From: Catellatospora bangladeshensis
Lineage (GTDB): Bacteria > Actinomycetota > Actinomycetes > Mycobacteriales > Micromonosporaceae
Length of the DNA stretch: 64,000 bases
Reading direction: 5' to 3'
Assembly: GCF_016862575.1 (NCBI RefSeq)
Contig: NZ_BONF01000016.1
Coordinates: 220,406-284,405 of the forward strand
Position 1 is the first letter of the stretch; each line of letters begins with the position of its first letter. Below, piece by piece: positions 26,890-35,239 of the stretch. The notes beneath the pieces are model-generated. The model was not told the origin of the DNA. It searched no databases and saw only the letters and a program-made list of their open reading frames with translations. The translations under genes and the position numbers were made by a program.

Positions 26890-26936
26890 CAGCCGGTGCG
26901 GGCCCCCGTCCCCCGTGACCGGGTACCGTACTGGCC

Positions 26937-27959
26937 GTGACGAGCGAGCAACGCGCCGGCGGCGGCCGGGCCGGACGCCGCCCCACCATGGTCGACGTGG
27001 CCAGGCTGGCCGGGGTCAGCCTCAAGACCGTCTCCCGCGTGGTCAACGGCGAACCCCACGTCCAGCGGGCCATGGCCGACCGGGTGCTGGCCGCGGTCGC
27101 CGAGCTCGGCTTCCAGCGCAACCACATGGCCAGCGCCCTGCGGGCGGGCCGGCCCAGCGCCACCATCGGCCTCATCATCGAGGAGCTGGCCAACCCGTTC
27201 TACTCGACCATCGCGCACGTCACCGCGGAGATGGCCCGCGAGCGCGACACGCTGCTGCTGTCCGCCTCCTCCGAGGAGGACCCGGGCCGCGAGGAGCAGC
27301 TGCTGCGCGACCTGTGCTCCCGCCGCGTCGACGGCCTGCTGGTGGTGCCCGCCGGCTGCGACCACTCGTTCCTGCACGGCCAGATGGAGCTGGGCATCCC
27401 GGTGGTCTTCCTGGACCGCCCCGGCACCAACATCGACGCCGACGCGGTGCTGCTGGACAACCGCGGCGGCGCCCACAGCGGCGTACGCAGGCTGGTCGAG
27501 CAGGGGCACCGGCGCATCGGCGTGCTGCTCGACTCGGTCGACGTGCACACCATGCGCGAGCGCCTGGCCGGGGCGCAGGAGGCGCTGGCCGACGCGGGCA
27601 TCGGCTACGACGGCTCGCTGGTGCGCGACGGCGTACGCGATCCCGCCACCGCCGCAACGGCCGTCGCCGAGATGCTCGCCGAGCCGCACCCGCCGACCGC
27701 TTTCCTGACCCTGAACAACCGGATCACCGTCGGCGCCGTCCAGGAGCTGTGGCGGCGCGGCAGCGACGCGGCCCTGGTCGGCTTCGACGACTTCGAGCTG
27801 TCCCACCTGATGCCCCGCCCGCTGACGGTCATCGCCTACGACACCCGCGAACTCGCCCGCCGCGCGACCCAGCTGCTCTTCGACCGCATCGACGGCGACC
27901 GCTCCCGCCCCCGCACCATCGTCCTCCCCACCGACCTCGTAGACCGCGGCCTGAGGTAA
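26937..27959 (+). CDS. LacI-family regulator
   Basis: 340 residues from GTG 26937. Helix-turn-helix MVDVARLAGVSLKTVSRVVN at about 18-37, then a periplasmic-binding-type effector domain (LIIEELANPFYSTIAHV, LVGFDDFELSHLM). Probable autoregulator that also controls the divergent ROK kinase through the palindrome at 26878. TAA stop at 27957-27959 shares one base with the start of a family A palindrome. Confidence 0.92.
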   Translation: MTSEQRAGGGRAGRRPTMVDVARLAGVSLKTVSRVVNGEPHVQRAMADRVLAAVAELGFQRNHMASALRAGRPSATIGLIIEELANPFYSTIAHVTAEMARERDTLLLSASSEEDPGREEQLLRDLCSRRVDGLLVVPAGCDHSFLHGQMELGIPVVFLDRPGTNIDADAVLLDNRGGAHSGVRRLVEQGHRRIGVLLDSVDVHTMRERLAGAQEALADAGIGYDGSLVRDGVRDPATAATAVAEMLAEPHPPTAFLTLNNRITVGAVQELWRRGSDAALVGFDDFELSHLMPRPLTVIAYDTRELARRATQLLFDRIDGDRSRPRTIVLPTDLVDRGLR

Positions 27960-28007
27960 GGAAGGGCACCTTCTTAACGGATTCCGTAGTAGAAGGTGCC
28001 CTTCTTA
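27959..28007. repeat. Family A interspersed palindrome, copy 1
   Basis: 14-bp perfect core arms gaagggcaccttct / agaaggtgcccttc around a loop containing attccgtag, in the convergent space between lacI and the GDSL esterase. Related copies are at 34733, 52199 and 63969. Minus-strand reading keeps an open frame RAPSTTESVKKVPFL. Confidence 0.9.
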
Positions 28008-28019
28008 ACGCTGCCGAGG

Positions 28020-28823
28020 TCAGGCGGCGTTGGTACGGAACACCGGCAGGTAGCCGCCGGAGTGGCCGGTGGCCATCGGGTGGTACGAGATGCCGAGGTC
28101 GGCGAAGTTCAGCGCGTGCAGCCACTTGTCGCCGCTGCACAGCTGGTGCCCGACGAAGATGGACCGGACGTCGCCGAACTTGAACCCGTGCTGGGCCGCC
28201 GTGGTCTTGGTGAGGTCGTCGACGAGGTTGATGCCCTCGTTGATCTTCGCGCGGGAGGTGGCGCTCAGGCCGACGCAGGTCGTGTTGAGCTGGTAGAACA
28301 CCGGGTAGCCCAGGACCACGACCTTGGCGTTCGGGGCGCGCGACCGGATCGCGTTGTACACGTTGTTCAGCAGGCCGGGCAGGTTGGCGCGGGCCTTGTC
28401 CTCGGCGCGCTGGACCGCGGCGACGCACTCGGTGGTGCCGTACAGCGCGCAGGTCTTCATGATGTCGGCGAAGCCGATGTCGTTGCCGCCGACCGAGATG
28501 CTGACCAGGGTGGTGGTGCTGCTCAGCGCCGACACCTGGGAGCTGACGACGGTGGCGGTGGTCGCGCCGGAGCACGCCTTGGAGACGTACGAGGCGGGGG
28601 CGTTCGCGGCGGCCCACAGTGCCGGGTACGCCTTGGTGCTGCGCTGGCAGGAGCCGCTCTCGGAGGTGTAGCTGCCGGCGCCGACGCCGGACGAGTAGGA
28701 GTCGCCGAGCGCGACGTAGTGGACGGTGGAAGCTGCCTGGGCGGGGGTGGCGACCAGGGCGACCAGCACGGACAGGGCGGTGGCGAGCCCGGCCGCGGCG
28801 GTCAGCAGGCGCGATCGAGTCAA
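28020..28823 (-). CDS. Secreted SGNH/GDSL esterase-lipase
   Basis: 267 residues with a Sec signal peptide (cleavage after about residue 30, TPAQA). SGNH blocks: GDSYSSG (nucleophile Ser42), GGNDIG, and a C-terminal ISYHPMATG with the catalytic His. Cys pairs suggest disulphides, as in the Streptomyces secreted lipases of this family. Hydrolyses esters outside the cell. Preceded by a 300-nt A/T-rich region. Confidence 0.9.
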   Translation of the reverse strand: MTRSRLLTAAAGLATALSVLVALVATPAQAASTVHYVALGDSYSSGVGAGSYTSESGSCQRSTKAYPALWAAANAPASYVSKACSGATTATVVSSQVSALSSTTTLVSISVGGNDIGFADIMKTCALYGTTECVAAVQRAEDKARANLPGLLNNVYNAIRSRAPNAKVVVLGYPVFYQLNTTCVGLSATSRAKINEGINLVDDLTKTTAAQHGFKFGDVRSIFVGHQLCSGDKWLHALNFADLGISYHPMATGHSGGYLPVFRTNAA

Positions 28824-29125
28824 GGTGTCCTCCGGGTAGGGGATCGATCGATCGCATATGGATATCAGCTGTTAGTTCGATTGTGAAGATGTGAATTCGC
28901 AAGTGTTGCAAGATGTTTCGGACCTGCGGTAACGCACGGTACCGGCGACCATATTGGACAAGTTCCGACGTTCAAGCAGCTCATCATGCCTATAACTTTG
29001 ATGATGGACTATCTGCTTCCGGTGGCTTAAGGTGGCGGTTCGATCCGGTACCCAGCGCCGCGTGCCGGATGCGGCAAGTTCTTGCGGCACTGTCCGGCGC
29101 GCCCGGCCGCCGTTAGGCTTCCGCC
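28824..29125. other. A/T-rich intergenic region between divergent genes
   Basis: About 300 nt without a convincing gene. The part from 28850 to 29030 is roughly 40-47 percent G+C, far below the surrounding coding DNA. It holds gatcgatcgatcg (near 28843), a catca/tgatg pair near 28982-29006, and the cupin promoter at its right end. A 72-codon minus-strand frame here has no coding character. Likely promoter/regulatory space for both divergent genes. Confidence 0.55.
29114..29119 (+). promoter_or_regulatory. TAGGCT -10 box of the cupin gene
   Basis: TAGGCT sits 6 nt before ATG 29126; no ribosome-binding site, so the transcript is probably leaderless. Confidence 0.5.
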
Positions 29126-29464
29126 ATGCGGATCATCGAAGGGGCGGGCCGGTGGGCGGCGCCCGTGCCCGGCACGGCCAACGACTGGGTGGAGCACCTG
29201 CGGGTGCCGGACCTCTCGGTGGGCACCTACTGCATCCCGGCGGGCGGGCTCGACGACCAGAGCCCGCACGGCGAGGACGAGATCTACGTGGTGACCTCGG
29301 GCCGGGCCCGGATCGTCACCCCGGACGGCACCGCGCAGGTCGGCCCCGGGTCGGTCATCTTCGTGCCCGCCGGGGAGGAGCACCGGTTCGACGAGGTGAC
29401 CGAGGACCTGGCGCTGCTCGTGGTGTTCGGGCCGGCGTACGGCTCCCGCACCCCGGGCGCCTGA
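29126..29464 (+). CDS. Small cupin-domain protein
   Basis: 112 residues forming one cupin barrel: PHGEDEIYVVTSGRARI is motif 1 and GPGSVIFVPAGEEHRFDEV motif 2, with His and Glu ligands for a metal. Function (sugar isomerisation, sensing or storage) cannot be told. The nucleoside hydrolase gene follows after 38 nt with its own ribosome-binding site. Confidence 0.83.
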   Translation: MRIIEGAGRWAAPVPGTANDWVEHLRVPDLSVGTYCIPAGGLDDQSPHGEDEIYVVTSGRARIVTPDGTAQVGPGSVIFVPAGEEHRFDEVTEDLALLVVFGPAYGSRTPGA

Positions 29465-29502
29465 CCGCCCGGTCCGCCGCGCCGCCGGGGGAGGATGGGC
29501 GC

Positions 29503-30432
29503 ATGACACGAGCCGTGCTGATCGACTGCGATCCGGGTATCGACGACATGATGGCGCTGCTCACCGCCTGTGCCAGCCCCGAGCTGGAGCTGCGCGGCGT
29601 CACCACGGTGGGCGGCAACGTCGGCATCGAGCGCACCACCCGCAACGCCCGCGCGGTGCTCGCCCTGGCCGGCCGCGGCGACGTCCCCGTCGCGGCAGGC
29701 GCGCGGCGGTCCCTGGTACGCGGGGTCACCCGGCACGACTCGGCGCACGGCGACGACGGCCTCGGCGGCATCGACCTGCCGGCGCCCGGCGGCCGGGCCG
29801 ATCCGCGGCCCGCGGCCGAGTTCCTCGCCGCCGCGGTGGCCGCCTCGGCCGAGCCGGTCACCCTGTTCGCGGTCGGGCCGCTGACCAACGTGGCGCTGTT
29901 CTACGCGGCGTACCCGGACGTCGCGGCGACGCTGGACCGGCTCGTCGTCATGGGCGGCTCGATCGGGCCCGGCAACATCACGCCGGCCGCCGAGTTCAAC
30001 GTGTGGTTCGACCCCGAGGCGGCGTACCGGGTGCTCGCCGAGCCCGAAGTGGCCGTGCCGACCACGCTCGTGCCGCTGGACGTCACCCGCCGGACCGGCC
30101 TCGACGAAGGCGATCTCGACCGGCTCGCGGCCGCCGGGCCGATCGGTGACCACGCGGCGCGGGCGCTGCGCGGCTACCGGCACGGCGCGGGGCCCGCGAT
30201 CCCGGTGCACGACGCGGTCGCGGTGCTGTCCGTGCTGCATCCCGAGCTGATGACGGTGCGGCCCGCGGCGGTGGACGTCGAGACGGGGCTCGGGCCAGGC
30301 CGCGGCGCCACCCTGGTCGACCTGCGGGCAGACCCGGCGACGGCGCCGACGGTGGACGTGGTGGTGGACGCCGACTCCCGTGCCGTCGTGGCGGCGCTGC
30401 TCGACCGGGTGACCCGGCTCGACCGGCCCTGA
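29503..30432 (+). CDS. Inosine/uridine-preferring nucleoside hydrolase
   Basis: 309 residues, ATG 29503 with GGAGG upstream. Calcium-binding DCDPGIDD cluster at residues 8-15, GPLTNVALF, and FNVWFDPEAA are the hallmarks of the IU-nucleoside hydrolase family, which splits nucleosides into base and ribose. It could feed bases to the purine-degradation cluster 16 kb away, but that link is only functional inference. Confidence 0.9.
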   Translation: MTRAVLIDCDPGIDDMMALLTACASPELELRGVTTVGGNVGIERTTRNARAVLALAGRGDVPVAAGARRSLVRGVTRHDSAHGDDGLGGIDLPAPGGRADPRPAAEFLAAAVAASAEPVTLFAVGPLTNVALFYAAYPDVAATLDRLVVMGGSIGPGNITPAAEFNVWFDPEAAYRVLAEPEVAVPTTLVPLDVTRRTGLDEGDLDRLAAAGPIGDHAARALRGYRHGAGPAIPVHDAVAVLSVLHPELMTVRPAAVDVETGLGPGRGATLVDLRADPATAPTVDVVVDADSRAVVAALLDRVTRLDRP

Positions 30433-30474
30433 CGGGGACGTTTGCGCTCCTCGCGGGCGTGGTAGGGGAGCGGC

Positions 30475-30660
30475 ATGAGTGAGGGACGAATCGAGTCGCG
30501 CGCGGAGAGGCTGCTGCCCGAGGAACTCGCCGTGGGCAGCGCGGATCCCGAGGCGCAGGCCGAGGCCATCCTGGCCGAGTCGGACACGAGGACGGCCCGC
30601 GCCCAGCACGGGCCGGACGAGCACGCGGAACGCCGTACCTCCGACGAGGCCGCAGAGTAA
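30475..30660 (+). CDS. Small acidic conserved-type protein
   Basis: 61 residues, ATG 30475 preceded by GGGGAG. Highly charged and Ala/Glu-rich (LLPEELAVGSADPEAQAEAILAES), no signal peptide or membrane helix. Such short acidic proteins recur in actinomycetes without known function. It converges on dinB. Confidence 0.6.
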   Translation: MSEGRIESRAERLLPEELAVGSADPEAQAEAILAESDTRTARAQHGPDEHAERRTSDEAAE

Positions 30661-30672
30661 CCCGCCCGCGCT

Positions 30673-31770
30673 TCACCTGGAACGACGGCCTGTCACGCCG
30701 GATCCGCCGGATTCGACGAGACAGGCCGGCGGGCTGTGGGTGACGTCAGAGGGCGGGAATTCAGCGCGTACGCCGAGGAGGCGTACCGGCCGGCCGGGGC
30801 TGAACCGGTCCAGGGCGGCCAGGGCGGCGCGCTCGACGGCGGCCGGGTCGGTGGTGGCAGTGGGCAGCGTCTGGCCGTGAGTGCGGGTGGTGAACGGGGC
30901 GTAGCGCACCTTCACCACCACCCGGGCGGCGGGCCGCTCCTGGCCGGCCACCTCGTCCGCCACCTGCGCGGCGAGCGCCAGCAGCTCCCGGCGTACGTCG
31001 GCCCAGTCGTCGAGGTCGGTCTGGAAGGTGACCTCCCGGCCGAGCGAGCGGGCCACGTGGGGCGCGGCGCTGACCGGGGTGTCGTCCTCGCCACGGGCGA
31101 GCCGGACCAGCCACGGGCCGGTGGCGGGGCCGAGCTGCGCGGCGAGCGCCTGCGGGTCGGCCGCGGCCAGCTCGGAGACCGTGTCCAGGCCGAGGCCGGC
31201 GAGCCTGCGCGCGGTCTTGGCGCCGACTCCCCACAGCGCGCTGGTGGGCAGGCCGCCCATGACGGCGTACCAGTTCGCGGCGGTGAGCACGAATAGCCCG
31301 GCGGGTTTGCCGCGTTCGGTGGCGAGCTTGGCGCGCAGCCGGTTGTCGCCGATGCCGACGGTGCAGGCCAGGCCGGTGGCGTCGTGCACGCGCCGCTGGA
31401 TGTCCCGCGCGGCGGTTTCGGGATCGTCCGTGTCGGCGGCGAGGAACGCCTCGTCCCAGCCGAGCACCTCGACGGGGTGGCCGGTGTCCCGCAGCGCGGC
31501 CATGACCAGCGCCGAGGCCTGCTCGTACGCCTCCCGGTCGACGGGGAGGAAGACGGCGTCCGGGCACTTGCGGGCGGCGACGCGCAGCGGCTGGCCGGAG
31601 TGCACCCCGTAGGCGCGGGCGGCGTAGGAGGCGGTGCTCACCACGCCGCGCTGGGTCGGGTCGCCGTCGCCGCCCACGATCACGGGGCGGCCGCGCAGCT
31701 CGGGGCGGCGCAGCAGCTCGACGGCGGCGACGAACTGGTCGAGGTCCACGTGCAGCACCCAGCCGCTCAC
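30673..31770 (-). CDS. dinB: Y-family DNA polymerase IV
   Basis: 365 residues from GTG 31770 (V-S-G-W-V-L-H-V-D-L-D-Q-F); a longer in-frame reading upstream crosses unrelated sequence and is rejected. Catalytic D9 in HVDLDQF and the WDEAFL acidic pair identify the Y-family palm; GVGAKTARRLAGLG is the helix-hairpin-helix thumb and the C-terminal 110 residues the little finger. Performs error-prone bypass of DNA lesions. No LexA box was seen upstream. Confidence 0.92.
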   Translation of the reverse strand: MSGWVLHVDLDQFVAAVELLRRPELRGRPVIVGGDGDPTQRGVVSTASYAARAYGVHSGQPLRVAARKCPDAVFLPVDREAYEQASALVMAALRDTGHPVEVLGWDEAFLAADTDDPETAARDIQRRVHDATGLACTVGIGDNRLRAKLATERGKPAGLFVLTAANWYAVMGGLPTSALWGVGAKTARRLAGLGLDTVSELAAADPQALAAQLGPATGPWLVRLARGEDDTPVSAAPHVARSLGREVTFQTDLDDWADVRRELLALAAQVADEVAGQERPAARVVVKVRYAPFTTRTHGQTLPTATTDPAAVERAALAALDRFSPGRPVRLLGVRAEFPPSDVTHSPPACLVESGGSGVTGRRSR

Positions 31771-31852
31771 GGTCCCATCGTGACCGGGGACGGGGCGCCG
31801 GATGCGGCGTACCGGCAGATAATGGGTGGAGACCGACACGCAGGGGGTCCGG

Positions 31853-32092
31853 ATGTCCCGGTCGCGGGCGATGGGGTGGCTGGCCGCGGTGCTGCTGCAG
31901 GCAGTGCTGGCCGGCGCCCCGGCCGCGGCCGCCCCGCCGCCGGCCGAGCGGCCGTGGCCGCCGCCGCGCCCGGGTGCCGCCGCGCCGCTGGAGCGGCCGT
32001 GGCCCCCGCCGCGCCCGCCGGGCGCGGTGCCGGACACCGCGCCGGGAGCGGCCGGCGCCGTGCTGAAACTCGGAGGAAACATCCTCTGGTGA
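31853..32092 (+). CDS. Small secreted proline-rich protein with internal repeat
   Basis: 79 residues from ATG 31853. Signal peptide (MGWLAAVLLQAVLAGAPAAAA), then two copies of ERPWPPPRPGA separated by a few residues, ending LKLGGNILW. AGATAAT just upstream (near 31816) suits a -10 box. No known family. Could be a small cell-wall or signalling peptide, or noise, but the signal peptide and duplicated motif support a gene. Confidence 0.5.
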   Translation: MSRSRAMGWLAAVLLQAVLAGAPAAAAPPPAERPWPPPRPGAAAPLERPWPPPRPPGAVPDTAPGAAGAVLKLGGNILW

Positions 32093-32152
32093 TCGCGTGA
32101 TCCATGTTGGATACTGCGTGGATCGCTGATGATCTCCGATGGCAGGGGTGAC

Positions 32153-32806
32153 ATGCCCACCCGACCCAAGGTTCCCGCGACCGGTGTCTCCCTGCTGCGG
32201 CTGGTCATCGATCTCGGTGAGGCCCCGCCCGCGCACGAGCTGATCGGCACGGTCCGGGCGCTCACTCACCTGTACGAGATCGGCCTGCTCGCCGGTGCGG
32301 CCGCGGGCGGCTCGCGCTTCCGTGACGACGCGCTGACGCTGCAGCGGATCGGCGAGCGGGTGCGCTCCGACGACGCGGCGGCGGGCTCACCGCTCGGGAC
32401 GGGGCAGGCCCAGCGCCTGGAGGTCGCCCGCCGGCGGTACGAGCGCTCCGCGAACGAGATCGTGTGGGCGGCCCCGCTGCGCATCCAGTCGCTGGCGGTG
32501 CAGCGCCCGCTCGACATCGCGCTGACCTATCGCGCGGTCACGGCGCCGGTACGCGGCTACGGCGCGGCGGCGCTCGGCGGGATCGGGGCCACGGTGCTCA
32601 GCGTGCAGGTCCACCACCAGCGGCAGGAGGCTCAGCTGGAGCCGGTGCCCGAGGAGGCGCGCGACGGGCTGCTGCGCGGCGCGGCCGAGGACGGGTTCTG
32701 GCAGTCGTTCGGGCACGAGGCGCGCGGGCTGATCGTCGCGGCGGACCGGGAGAAGCTGGGCCGCTCGCTGCTCTTCCTCGCCCGCAGGCGTCCCCGGCTC
32801 GCCTGA
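32153..32806 (+). CDS. Hypothetical protein
   Basis: 217 residues from ATG 32153 with AGGGGTGAC just upstream; ATG 32129 is an alternative. Mostly soluble, mixed charge, no family recognised: VSLLRLVIDLGEAPPAHELIG at the start, and a Gly/Ala stretch GYGAAALGGIGATVLSVQ in the middle that could be a short membrane-associated segment. Its last 175 nt are overlapped on the opposite strand by the tail of the broken MFS gene. Confidence 0.6.
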   Translation: MPTRPKVPATGVSLLRLVIDLGEAPPAHELIGTVRALTHLYEIGLLAGAAAGGSRFRDDALTLQRIGERVRSDDAAAGSPLGTGQAQRLEVARRRYERSANEIVWAAPLRIQSLAVQRPLDIALTYRAVTAPVRGYGAAALGGIGATVLSVQVHHQRQEAQLEPVPEEARDGLLRGAAEDGFWQSFGHEARGLIVAADREKLGRSLLFLARRRPRLA

Positions 32807-33992
32807 GCCCCGCGGAGCTGGTCCCCGGCCAGGGGAAGTGCGCCGAGGGCCGTGCCCACGGCCACGGCGGCCAGCACCAGGCGGTGGTCGACGAGTTCGA
32901 TCGCGCCCGCGCCGAGCGCGATGGCGCCCGCGGTGGGCCCGAACACGGCCGTGGTCGCGGCGGCCGACACCCGGCCGATCAGCGCGGCGGGGGTGCGCCG
33001 CTGCACGGCGGTCATCACGGCGATCACGGTCCAGGGCAGGCCGGCGCCGATCAGGACCCGGCCCGCGGTGACCACCGGCAGCACCGGCACGCACAGCAGC
33101 AGCGTGCCCAGGGCGGCCAGCCAGGCGCCCCACCGGGCGAGCGCGGGCTCGCCGCGCCGGTCGAGCAGCCGCGCGCAGAGCAGCCCGCCCAGCAGCGAGC
33201 CCGCGCCCTGCGCGCCCGTCAGCACGCCCGCGAACTCCGGCGGACGGCCCAGGTCAGCGACCACCACCAGGTACGAAGCCGCGTTGCCCAGCCCCGACAG
33301 GCCCACGGCCGCCGCCCCGGCGACGGCCAGGCCGCGCAGCGGCCCGTCCTGCCACAGGAAGCGCAGCCCGGTCCGGGTGCGGGCGAGCAGCGAACCCGCC
33401 TCCCGGGCGGAAGGCGGCACGGGTCCCGGCCGGAGCGCGGCGTAGCAGGCCGCCGCCACCGCCAGCGTGCTCGCGGCGAGCAGTGCGACCGGGGCGCCGC
33501 CCCACCAGGCGAACAGCGCCGCTCCGGCGGGTGGGGCGACGAGTTTCACGCCCTCCTGGACGCTCATACGCAGGCTGTTCAGCCCGCCGAGCCGGTCGCT
33601 GGGCACGGCGGCCGGCAGCAGCGCCGCCTCGCCCGCGTCGAGCAGCACGAAGCTGACCCCGTACGCGGACATCACCGCGAAGATCAGCCAGGCCCGCCCG
33701 GGGCCGTCGACGAGCAGCAGCAGCGGCAGCAGGGCGGCCGTCACGAGCGCGGTCGTCACGAGCAGCCGCTGCCGGGGAGCCGGTCCACCAAGGTGCCCAG
33801 CACGGGACCGGCGAGGGTGGGCAGGTAGACGCAGAGCCCGCACAGCGCGGCCAGGCTCGCCGAACCGGTCAGCGCGAGCACCCACACCGGGGCGGCCAGG
33901 GACATGGCCGTGTTGCCGAAGCCCGCGCTGAGGCTCACCCCGAGGAAGAGCCGGGCGTTGCGGTCGCCGAGCAGGGTCGTGCCGCGGTCCAT
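32632..33992 (-). pseudogene. MFS exporter interrupted by a frameshift
   Basis: Starts at ATG 33992 (GGGGG 6 nt upstream) with two clear MFS helices and the loop LGTLVDRLP, then the frame stops at GSGCS. The remaining ten helices continue in the next frame from RLLVTTALVTAALLPLLLLV. The shift falls in the plus-strand G-run at 33774-33777; one more base there would give an unbroken protein of about 450 residues (LVDRLPRQRLLVTT). The C-terminus also overruns about 60 residues into the convergent gene, so the natural stop may be lost too. It is either a recent pseudogene or a homopolymer sequencing error. Confidence 0.75.
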
Positions 33993-34056
33993 GACGAACC
34001 CCCGTCCATGACTTGAGTCTGAGAGGCTCACATCATGTGTGGCAGGCCGGACACTG

Positions 34057-34680
34057 TCAATGTGGACGGCGGGGGCGCGGCGGGGCCTCCGCGGCGGCCG
34101 GCGCGGCAGCGGCGAACGCCTCCCGCAGCCGGCCGACGGCGACCCTCAGCAGCACCGGCCGGGCGACCAGGTCCACCCCGGACAGATCGGCGAGGGCGTG
34201 CTCCACCAGCGCATACAGGGGTCCGGGTGGCGCGTCCGCCGCAGTCGCGAGCCCGCTGCGCGCCAGGGCGGCCCGGGGGTGCGCGCCGTCCCAGGAGGGG
34301 TCCGCGGCGAGCTCCCCGGCTGCCGTGCGGGCGGCGGCCCGCAACTCCGCCACGGCCGGAGTGTCAACACAGAATTGACAACCGCCGGCGCTGAGGCTCC
34401 CCAGCTGCTCGGTGAGCCGCGCCGCCCGCTGCTCGGCCGCCTGGCGCGACCGCAGCCCCAGCGCCACGGCCACCCGCGCCCAGCTCACCCGCTGCCGCCC
34501 CCGCGCCGCGACGAGCAACTCCAGCTCCGCCCGGTCGACCGCCGTACGCAGCTCCCGCAGGCGCTCCAGCGCGCCGACCACCTCATCGGCTCCGCCGTCA
34601 GCCGCGTCCAGGACCCGCCGGTGCAGCTCCAGCCCGGCGGTGGCGACATGGCGGCGATGCGCATCGGCGGCAGCGTTCAC
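34057..34680 (-). CDS. Helix-turn-helix protein of unknown role
   Basis: 207 residues from GTG 34680, with GGTGAGC upstream. A central WARVAVALGLRSRQAAEQRAARL looks like a MarR/HSP18-type helix-turn-helix. The remainder is Ala/Leu-rich helices; two Cys occur in GGCQFCVDT. A perfect inverted repeat TGTCAAC-N5-GTTGACA lies 30 nt upstream of the start and a similar one occurs inside the gene, so autoregulation is plausible. It sits beside the broken MFS exporter, which may once have been its target. Confidence 0.65.
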   Translation of the reverse strand: MNAAADAHRRHVATAGLELHRRVLDAADGGADEVVGALERLRELRTAVDRAELELLVAARGRQRVSWARVAVALGLRSRQAAEQRAARLTEQLGSLSAGGCQFCVDTPAVAELRAAARTAAGELAADPSWDGAHPRAALARSGLATAADAPPGPLYALVEHALADLSGVDLVARPVLLRVAVGRLREAFAAAAPAAAEAPPRPRRPH

Positions 34681-34709
34681 GCTGCCATGCTCACCGCCTG
34701 GCCCACCTA

Positions 34710-34728
34710 TGTCAACATCAGGTTGACA
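34710..34728. promoter_or_regulatory. Operator candidate TGTCAAC-N5-GTTGACA
   Basis: Perfect 7-bp arms, 30 nt upstream of the helix-turn-helix gene start. A near-identical 19-bp palindrome (tgtcaacacagaattgaca) is at 34362-34380 inside that gene. TTGACA could also be a -35 element. Confidence 0.5.
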
Positions 34729-34732
34729 AGCA

Positions 34733-34780
34733 AGGAAGGGCACCTTCTTATCGTTTTCCGTAGAAGAAGGTGCCCTTCCT
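34733..34780. repeat. Family A interspersed palindrome, copy 2
   Basis: Perfect 17-bp arms aggaagggcaccttctt / aagaaggtgcccttcct around the 14-nt loop atcgttttccgtag, between the helix-turn-helix gene and the APH remnant. Minus-strand open frame: RAPSSTENDKKVPFL. Confidence 0.92.
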
Positions 34781-34786
34781 AACGCC

Positions 34787-35186
34787 TCAGGTGGCGAGGG
34801 CGATCTCCTCGGCGAGCAGCCGGGCCAGGCCGGTGCGCCGCCACTGGTCGGTGATGCCACGGCTGGGCACCTCGACCGTCATCAGCAGGTAGGGGTACAT
34901 GCGGTACGGCGCGAGCCGACGGCGGGCGGAGGCGTCGAAGACCACCGGGCGGCCGGTCGCGGCGGCGTATCCGCGTACGAAAGGATGGTCCGAGCAGGGG
35001 CACCTCGGGGCCGGGGCCCATGAGCACCACGTCCCCGCCGTCGGACAGGCGGGCCCTCCATACCGCCGCGAACCCGCCGCCGGACAGCTCGGCGCACTCC
35101 ACGACCGCGACGGCCGCGCCGAGCGCCTCGCGCACCCGAGCCGCGACGTCCCGGCGGCTCAGCTCCGGCTGGGTCGGACTCCGCAC
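34787..35186 (-). pseudogene. Aminoglycoside phosphotransferase remnant with the catalytic core deleted
   Basis: The start (GTG 35186) gives about 65 residues of an APH-type kinase N-lobe (SGGGFAAVWRARLSDGGDVV). At about 34980-34998 the frame jumps by one; the other frame then reads an APH-like C-terminus (RGYAAATGRPVVFDASARRR, then YLLMTVEVPSRGI) to the TGA at 34787. The middle 150-200 residues of the family, including the HxD catalytic loop and DxD metal site, are missing. An internal deletion plus frame change makes it non-functional. A family A palindrome lies 7 nt beyond its stop and family B copies lie upstream. Confidence 0.7.
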
Positions 35187-35239
35187 CGCCCGATCCTCGG
35201 ACGGCTCGTCCCGGCCCGCCGGACGCCCACCGCCGCGTT

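Noticed and set aside
28872..29090. 72-codon minus-strand frame in the A/T-rich gap
   Set aside because: No start signal, mixed composition and no codon bias.
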